The position numbers and the translations under genes are program-made. From NCBI GenBank assembly GCA_028705495.1, contig JAQWDK010000004.1, positions 131,865-195,864 of the forward strand: a stretch of 64,000 bases of DNA, written 5' to 3'. How positions within the stretch are numbered: the stretch's first letter is position 1; each line of letters starts with the position of its first letter. Under the pieces are notes generated by a model. The model had not been told where the DNA came from and ran no database searches. It saw only the letters and a program-made list of their open reading frames with translations. The DNA comes from Eubacteriales bacterium. Lineage in GTDB: Bacteria > Bacillota > Clostridia > Oscillospirales > CAG-382. Positions 58,518 to 64,000 of the stretch are shown in pieces.

Positions 58518-60416
58518 CTATTCTACGATCTCGAAAAACTTTTCATAACAATCGTCAAGCTCTTCTCTAAGCACCTTTTCTTCTTCGTAAATTTCATTTA
58601 GATTTATAAAATCAGTTGCGTAAGTTTCTTCCTCTACAGCCAATATAGAAAGTCGTTCCTCAATTTCGGTTATCCTTTTTTCAAGGGTCTCTTTTTGTTT
58701 TTCGTTTCGTCTTGCAGTAGCTCTTTTCTCTTTTTCCGCTAAAAAGTCGTTTTTTGAAGTTTTTTCGTTGGAAATTGAATCGTAAGCCTCTGTGCTTTCA
58801 ATAAACTTATGTTTTTGGTTGACATAATCCGTATAACTACCTTTGAAAAAGATGAATCCGCCGGAAAGTTCATCTGCATCAATTTCAAGAATTCGATCAG
58901 CAAGGCTGCTGATAAAATATCTGTCATGTGACACACAGAGGATTGCGCCTTCAAACTGGGAAAGAGCATTTTCAAGCACTTCTTTTGAGGATATGTCAAG
59001 ATGGTTTGTGGGCTCGTCGAGTATCAGAAGAGAAGAACCGCGCAAAATCAGCTTCGCAATAGCAAGTCTTGCACGTTCACCACCGCTAAGAAGGGATACC
59101 TGTTTATATATGTCCTCACCATAAAAGCCAAATCTTGCAAGGTGTGAACGTATTTCTGTTTGTGAATTCCGATCTCTGTCGGTCCAAATTTCCTCGATAA
59201 CTGTGTTGTTGTCATCAAGCTCCTGCGTTTCCTGATCGTAGAAACCAATCTTTTGAGAATAACCGAAATAATATTCTCCGGAGTCGGCAGCAATTCTTCC
59301 TGTTAAAATTTTGAGAAGGGTGGACTTCCCGCAACCGTTTTTGCCGATTATAAAAAGTCTGTCCTTTTTATGAATCTCAAATTCAAGGTTAGAAAACAAA
59401 GCTTTACCAGGAAAAGACTTGCTTAAACCGTCTACACGAAGCACATCCTTTGAACGAACTTCCGGGGATGCGAATTTGAAAGATATCTTTTTAATCTGAG
59501 CTTGTGGCTTTTCGACTTTTTCCATGCGTTCGATAGCCTTCATTCGGCTTTCGGCGGCAATTATATTGCGTTCACGATTCCATCGCCGTTGGTTGTCTAT
59601 GAAATCTTCAAGTCTTTTAATTTCACGCTGTTGGAGCATATAGTGTTTTTCTTGCTCTTCTCTCAGCTTATCTTTTTTAGCTCGGAATTCGCTGTAATTA
59701 CCAGAGTAGGAAGAAGCAGTTCCATGCTCGATTTCTGCTGTATGATCTGTAACGCGATCAAGAAAATATCGGTCGTGAGAAATGATAAGAAAAGTCTTTT
59801 TTGATGCCGAAATTATTCCTTCAAGCCATTCAGTTGCTTCTATATCAAGATGGTTGGTGGGTTCGTCAAGTAGTATTATGTCCGGCTCCCGAAGAAGGAG
59901 TACGGCAAGCATAAGCCTTGTCTTTTGCCCTCCGCTTAAAACAGAGCATGGGGTTCCAAACGAATCTTCGTCAAATCCAAGTTTGCGCAGGAAAGAGTTG
60001 ACTTTTGACTTGTACTCAAAGCCGCCGTCTCTTGCAAAAGCTTCATTAAATGCGGAATAGCGACCTATAACATCGTGGTCGCCTTGTTCCATTCTTTTAA
60101 CAAGCTCTGTTATAGTTTCCTCCATTTCCAAAAGCTCTGAAAACGGTGAAACGGCTGCATCATACACCGTTTTATCAGCGAGAGTACGGTCAAGCATCTG
60201 GGATAGAAAACCTATTGTAGCACCGGGCTTTATATATACACTGCCCGAAGTGGGTTGAATTTCACCGGTTATAATCTTAAAAAGTGTTGTCTTTCCCGCA
60301 CCGTTTCCACCGATAATTCCAAGCTTTGATCCGGCTTCAACAGGGAGGTTGATGTTTTCTATTATACGGGTTGTTCCGTAAAAAAGGGAAATATCATTAC
60401 AGTTGAGTATGGTCAT
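58518..60416 (-). CDS. ABC-F family ATPase
   Basis: A 632-aa soluble protein with two ABC domains: GGNGAGKTT with LSGGQKTRLMLAVLLL and LLDEPTNHLD, then GKNGCGKST with LSGGERARLAIAKLIL and LILDEPTNHLD. The interdomain linker (about 245-330) is charged, and a C-terminal coiled coil is present. ABC-F proteins bind the ribosomal E site and tune translation or antibiotic resistance. It follows hflX by 15 bp; both act on ribosomes. Confidence 0.92.
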   Translation of the reverse strand: MTILNCNDISLFYGTTRIIENINLPVEAGSKLGIIGGNGAGKTTLFKIITGEIQPTSGSVYIKPGATIGFLSQMLDRTLADKTVYDAAVSPFSELLEMEETITELVKRMEQGDHDVIGRYSAFNEAFARDGGFEYKSKVNSFLRKLGFDEDSFGTPCSVLSGGQKTRLMLAVLLLREPDIILLDEPTNHLDIEATEWLEGIISASKKTFLIISHDRYFLDRVTDHTAEIEHGTASSYSGNYSEFRAKKDKLREEQEKHYMLQQREIKRLEDFIDNQRRWNRERNIIAAESRMKAIERMEKVEKPQAQIKKISFKFASPEVRSKDVLRVDGLSKSFPGKALFSNLEFEIHKKDRLFIIGKNGCGKSTLLKILTGRIAADSGEYYFGYSQKIGFYDQETQELDDNNTVIEEIWTDRDRNSQTEIRSHLARFGFYGEDIYKQVSLLSGGERARLAIAKLILRGSSLLILDEPTNHLDISSKEVLENALSQFEGAILCVSHDRYFISSLADRILEIDADELSGGFIFFKGSYTDYVNQKHKFIESTEAYDSISNEKTSKNDFLAEKEKRATARRNEKQKETLEKRITEIEERLSILAVEEETYATDFINLNEIYEEEKVLREELDDCYEKFFEIVE

Positions 60417-60431
60417 TTATTCCGTTCCATT

Positions 60432-61538
60432 TTACTTTTGTTGAGTTATGCCAACCAATCTTTCAAGTAGTGCGTCAATACCTTTTCCTGTTTTGGAGGA
60501 TATTCTAACTGCATCTCGGGGAATAAAATCGGCATCTGTTTCTATGTCGCATTTGTTATAGACTTGAATAACGCTTTTATCAGCTGCACCGAGTTCTATA
60601 AGCAGTTTTTCGGTGACATCAATTTTCATCCTTCTTGTTTCTTCTTTTTCTGACGCATCCACAAGTTCAATAATTGCGTTAGAATGCTTTACTTCCTCAA
60701 GGGTCGATTTAAAAGCCTTGACAAGATGGTGGGGAAGTCTGCTTACAAAACCGACAGTGTCAGTAAGCAGTAGTTCGCTTCCGTTCGGAAGACGAAGATT
60801 TCTTGTTGTAGGGTCAAGTGTCGCAAAAAGCTTATCCTCTGCAAGTATGCCTGCATCTGTCAGCTTGTTCATAAGAGTCGATTTTCCTGCGTTAGTGTAA
60901 CCGACAATGGCGACAGTTTTAATGCCGGACTTTATTCGCCTTGCTCTTTTAACATCCCTTGAGCGTTCAAGTTCTTTTATCTTTTCTTCGAGCGCAGCAA
61001 TCCGCCTTTTAAGGTGACGGCGGTCTGTTTCGAGCTTGCTTTCACCCGGACCTCTTGTACCAATACCGCCCGCAAGCCTTGAGAGCTGCGTGCCTTTTCC
61101 TATAAGCCGCGGTGCGGTGTATCTAAGACAAGCGATTTCAACTTGCAACTTACCTTCGGCAGTAGTTGCTCTTTTTGCGAATATGTCAAGTATAAGCATA
61201 GTTCTGTCAATGACACGACAATTAAGTTCATCTTCTAAATTCTTTATTTGCGAAGGGGAGAGTTCATCGTCAAAAATTACAAGAGAAATGATGTCTTCTG
61301 AGTCTTCTCTCGCATTAATAAATTCGCCAAGCTCTTTGACTTTACCGCTGCCTATATATGTTCTTATATCAGGTTTTTCACGCGGTTGAATAAGGCGCGC
61401 TACACAGACTGCGCCCGCAGTATCGGCTAATCTTTCAAGCTCGTCAAGGGAATCATCAATATCAAGAATTCCGTTGTCGACAGCACATAGTACTGCATTG
61501 GTCTTTTCTTCATCGATTGAATTCTTATAAATAGCCAT
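60432..61538 (-). CDS. hflX: ribosome-associated GTPase HflX
   Basis: A 368-aa GTPase. The N-terminal HflX domain has YIGSGKVKELG, and the linker GGIGTRGPGESKLETDRR is diagnostic. The G domain has GYTNAGKSTLMNKL (G1), DTVGF (G3), NKCD (G4). HflX splits stalled 70S ribosomes under stress. It ends 15 bp before the ABC-F gene, and is not linked to the hflK/hflC-like genes at the other end of the window. Confidence 0.95.
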   Translation of the reverse strand: MAIYKNSIDEEKTNAVLCAVDNGILDIDDSLDELERLADTAGAVCVARLIQPREKPDIRTYIGSGKVKELGEFINAREDSEDIISLVIFDDELSPSQIKNLEDELNCRVIDRTMLILDIFAKRATTAEGKLQVEIACLRYTAPRLIGKGTQLSRLAGGIGTRGPGESKLETDRRHLKRRIAALEEKIKELERSRDVKRARRIKSGIKTVAIVGYTNAGKSTLMNKLTDAGILAEDKLFATLDPTTRNLRLPNGSELLLTDTVGFVSRLPHHLVKAFKSTLEEVKHSNAIIELVDASEKEETRRMKIDVTEKLLIELGAADKSVIQVYNKCDIETDADFIPRDAVRISSKTGKGIDALLERLVGITQQK

Positions 61539-61566
61539 ACTCTAACGCGGTAAAACCGCTCCCTTT

Positions 61567-63225
61567 TTATTTCTTAACAGGTTTTGAATCCTTAAGTTCG
61601 GTTATCAGATTATATGTGTTAGGATTTTTAACATCCTTACAGAAATAACCCACACGCACAAACTGGAATCTGTCACCTGGCACAGCGGTAGACAAGCTCT
61701 TTTCGACAGCGCAGTTTTTATATGATGTTAGCGATTCTGGATTTAGATACTCATCGTAAGTTTCGTCTTCACCGATGTCGTTAGTGTTTTCTATCGTGAA
61801 TAGCTTGCTGTACATATTTATGTCAGCTCTTTCACATTCCGAGGCTGAAACCCAGTGAATAGTACCCTTAACCTTCCTGCCGTCTGAGGGGTTGCCGTTA
61901 CCGCTTACAAGGTCGGCAGTACAGATGATTTTCTTGATACTACCATCTTCTGCATGAACAATGTCCTTATATTTTATAATGTAACCACCCATAAGGCGAA
62001 CTTCACCATCGGGTTTAAGTCTAAAATACTTCGGAGGTGGATTTTCTGAAAAGTCTGATGCATCGATATAAATTTCTTTTGTAAAAGCAACAGATCGAGT
62101 ACCTGCTTCAGGGTCATTCGGGTTGTTGGATATCTCAAAATATTCAACTTTATCTTCGGGATAATTTTCAATAACAACCTTAACCGGTTCAAGAACGGCA
62201 ATTCTTCTCTGGGCGGTAGTGTTGAGTTCGTCGCGTATGCAGTGTTCGAGCAGTGATATGTCTGCCACGCTGTAATTTTTTGCAATTCCGGTGAGTTCTA
62301 TAAATTTGAATATTGATGTCGGTGTATAACCTCGGCGTCTAAGACCGCTGAGAGTAGGCATTCTCGGATCGTCCCAACCGTCAACGACACCTGTTTCAAC
62401 AAGTTTTCTAAGGTAACGCTTTGACATAACAGTGTTTGTGACATTTAAACGCGCGAATTCATACTGATGGGGTTTCTTCTCGAAGCCAATATTGTCGACT
62501 ACCCAGTCATAAAGTGGACGATGGTTTTCAAATTCAATCGAACACATCGAATGAGTTATGCCCTCAATCGCATCCTGAATCGGATGGGCGTAATCATAGA
62601 GGGGATAGATACACCATTTATCGCCCTGCCTGTGGTGTGCTGTATGGAGAACACGGTAAATAACCGGGTCACGCATATTCATATTCGGATGGGTCATGTC
62701 AATTTTTGCGCGAAGTGTGTGTGAGCCGTTGGGGAACTCACCGTTCTTCATACGCTCAAAAAGATCGAGGTTTTCTTCGACACTGCGGTTTCTGTAGGGG
62801 CTGTCCTTGCCGGGTTCGGTGAATGAACCGCGATACTTTTCTAATTCCTCAGCTGAAAGATCACAGACAAAAGCGAGTCCCTTGTTTATAAGCAGTACCG
62901 CATATTCGTAGCATTTATCAAAATAGTCGGAGCCGAAAAAGACACCACCGTCAGGGGTAGCACCAAGCCAGAGTATATCTTCATAAATCGAGCGGACATA
63001 TTCATCGTCTTCTTTTTCGGGGTTTGTATCATCATAACGGAGGTTGAATTTACCGCCGTATTTTTTTGCAGCCATATAGTTTATAAAAATGGCTTTTGCG
63101 CTGCCAATATGCAGACATCCATTTGGTTCGGGGGGAAATCTTGTGTGAATAGAATCAACTTTACCGCTCTCAAGATCGGATTCAATTATATCGTAAAGAA
63201 AGTTTCTAAGGTTTAGTTCTTCCAT
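61567..63225 (-). CDS. glnS: glutaminyl-tRNA synthetase
   Basis: A 552-aa class I synthetase: PPEPNGCLHIGSAKAIF (HIGH motif, with Ser42 at the last His), RYDDTNPEKEDDEYV, PLYDYAHPIQDAIEGITHS, VMSKRYLRKL (KMSKS motif) and two C-terminal beta-barrel domains. It charges tRNA-Gln directly, so this organism need not rely only on GatCAB amidation. It follows gltX by 17 bp, both in one operon. Confidence 0.95.
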   Translation of the reverse strand: MEELNLRNFLYDIIESDLESGKVDSIHTRFPPEPNGCLHIGSAKAIFINYMAAKKYGGKFNLRYDDTNPEKEDDEYVRSIYEDILWLGATPDGGVFFGSDYFDKCYEYAVLLINKGLAFVCDLSAEELEKYRGSFTEPGKDSPYRNRSVEENLDLFERMKNGEFPNGSHTLRAKIDMTHPNMNMRDPVIYRVLHTAHHRQGDKWCIYPLYDYAHPIQDAIEGITHSMCSIEFENHRPLYDWVVDNIGFEKKPHQYEFARLNVTNTVMSKRYLRKLVETGVVDGWDDPRMPTLSGLRRRGYTPTSIFKFIELTGIAKNYSVADISLLEHCIRDELNTTAQRRIAVLEPVKVVIENYPEDKVEYFEISNNPNDPEAGTRSVAFTKEIYIDASDFSENPPPKYFRLKPDGEVRLMGGYIIKYKDIVHAEDGSIKKIICTADLVSGNGNPSDGRKVKGTIHWVSASECERADINMYSKLFTIENTNDIGEDETYDEYLNPESLTSYKNCAVEKSLSTAVPGDRFQFVRVGYFCKDVKNPNTYNLITELKDSKPVKK

Positions 63226-63242
63226 ATTATTTAATCAACCTT

Positions 63243-64000
63243 TCAGATATTATATGAGGTGAGACGACTGACAACTCTGTCCTTACCGAGTATTTGCATA
63301 ACGGACCAAAGGTCGGGTGAGTTTTGTCTGCCTGTGACTGCAACTCTCAAGAACATACTCACGTCAGCCACACTGCCCTTGAAGTCCTCTGGATTTTGCT
63401 TGTACTGTTTCATATCGGGGCAAAATCCGTTGTCGGCAGCGATTTGCTTTACTTTTGCAAACCATTCATTTTGGTCGTCGTCGGGATTGTAGTTATTAAC
63501 GAAGTCAGAAGTTACTGCTTTAACATCATTCTCATTAAAGCCTTCGATTTTGTCCTGTCTTTCAAACAGCTCATCATAGAAAAAGCTCATATATGGGCGA
63601 AGTTCACTCCAGAGCGCAAAATCCTTGCGTGCCTTCGCGCCGCCCCTGCCGATGGATAAAATGCTTTCAGCATAATTTTTATCAGCCGAAAGAAGCTTAT
63701 AGAATTCTTTGTCATAGCTCTTGGTCCAATCGAGAAGCTTTTCAAAAACCTTCTCAGCTGTAAACCGAGAGATGACATTTCTGCTTACATCGTTTAGCTT
63801 TACTAAATCAAACAGCGCACCGCTTGCACTCATCTTCTTTATGGAAAAAGGGAAGTCGTTGTAAGGCAGATCGGGATTTGCTCTTCGCCAGTCCTCAAAG
63901 TTCGAGTTAAGAAGACCGAGCACATATTCAATTACAGATTCCGCCGGGTAGCCTTCCTTAATATATGATTTAAGCCCCGAACCCTTGTCTCGTTTTGAGA
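63243..64000 (-). CDS. gltX: glutamyl-tRNA synthetase, 3' part
   Basis: The frame is open to the window edge (about 252 codons), so the 5' part lies outside. From the edge it reads LKRDKGSGLKSYIKEGYPAE, matching the region just after the KMSKS loop (SKRxGD..Y...GY.P.A) of GluRS, and continues through the anticodon-binding domain (TAEKVFEKLLDWTKSYD, LRVAVTGRQNSPDLWSVMQI). It charges tRNA-Glu. The VTGRQNSP segment confirms the family. Confidence 0.9.
   Translation of the reverse strand, partial: SKRDKGSGLKSYIKEGYPAESVIEYVLGLLNSNFEDWRRANPDLPYNDFPFSIKKMSASGALFDLVKLNDVSRNVISRFTAEKVFEKLLDWTKSYDKEFYKLLSADKNYAESILSIGRGGAKARKDFALWSELRPYMSFFYDELFERQDKIEGFNENDVKAVTSDFVNNYNPDDDQNEWFAKVKQIAADNGFCPDMKQYKQNPEDFKGSVADVSMFLRVAVTGRQNSPDLWSVMQILGKDRVVSRLTSYNI

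Overview
The window looks like the chromosome of an anaerobic, endospore-forming Clostridia-type Firmicute. The evidence is the sporulation genes yqfC/yqfD and ylbJ, a CotF-type coat gene, a pyruvate phosphate dikinase, the DivIVA and MltG style of cell envelope, strong purine-rich ribosome binding sites, and AT-rich intergenic DNA with classical sigma-A promoters and hairpin terminators. I cannot name the genus. I see no rRNA or tRNA gene and no CRISPR array.

Left part (1-11.1 kb). An operon-like run on the minus strand encodes a large membrane-anchored parvulin-type foldase and three SPFH (HflK/HflC-like) proteins. One SPFH protein is fused to the membrane half of a cation-diffusion-facilitator transporter. 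Next comes a minus-strand group of response regulator, histidine kinase and DUF1624 membrane protein. A plus-strand D-Ala-D-Ala carboxypeptidase gene diverges from it.

Accessory island (about 11.2-25.6 kb, AT-rich). It starts with a CadC-type repressor with a clear promoter/operator, a CadA-type Zn/Cd/Pb ATPase, an isoprenylcysteine-methyltransferase-like membrane protein, a DUF5317 protein and an NhaC antiporter with a His/Cys-rich loop. A COG0523 GTPase plus a URO-D/MtaA-like methyltransferase pair follows. The right end is a mobile-element module: leader ORF, sigma-70-like protein, a GC-richer possibly structured RNA region, a MazF/PemK-like toxin, a 47-aa protein and a large serine recombinase. 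Degenerate second copies of the DUF5317 3' end and of the sigma leader lie inside the island. They indicate past duplication or recombination of the element, and one of them is split by an IS30-family insertion. The recombinase reading frame runs through the terminator and into the antisense 3' end of ppdK, which marks the right element/chromosome junction.

Right part (25.6-64 kb). This is mostly core chromosome: ppdK, two small coat-type genes, a TagA-like glycosyltransferase, a dTMP-kinase-like gene, two acetyltransferase-like genes, a DJ-1 protein, a CPBP protease, mltG-trhP, a Gfo/Idh oxidoreductase followed by a 96-bp tandem repeat, and a chain-length/BY-kinase/PHP-phosphatase module. 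Then come a Ca-type P-ATPase, an AGCS symporter, a DivIVA-like protein, a lone fumarase beta-type subunit, PepV, yqfCD, ylbJ, a GH36 alpha-galactosidase, a GT39 membrane protein, acpP with a U32 peptidase, an MsmK-type ABC ATPase, a pseudouridine synthase, an ABC-F protein, hflX, glnS and the 3' part of gltX. Genes are packed tightly. Several same-strand pairs overlap as TAATG or ATGA, and three convergent pairs overlap by 11-23 bp at their 3' ends.

The strongest candidates for something unusual are the nested leader control in front of the sigma-like gene (21.8-22.2 kb), the structured region upstream of the MazF-like gene (22.74-23.2 kb), and the CDF-SPFH fusion.
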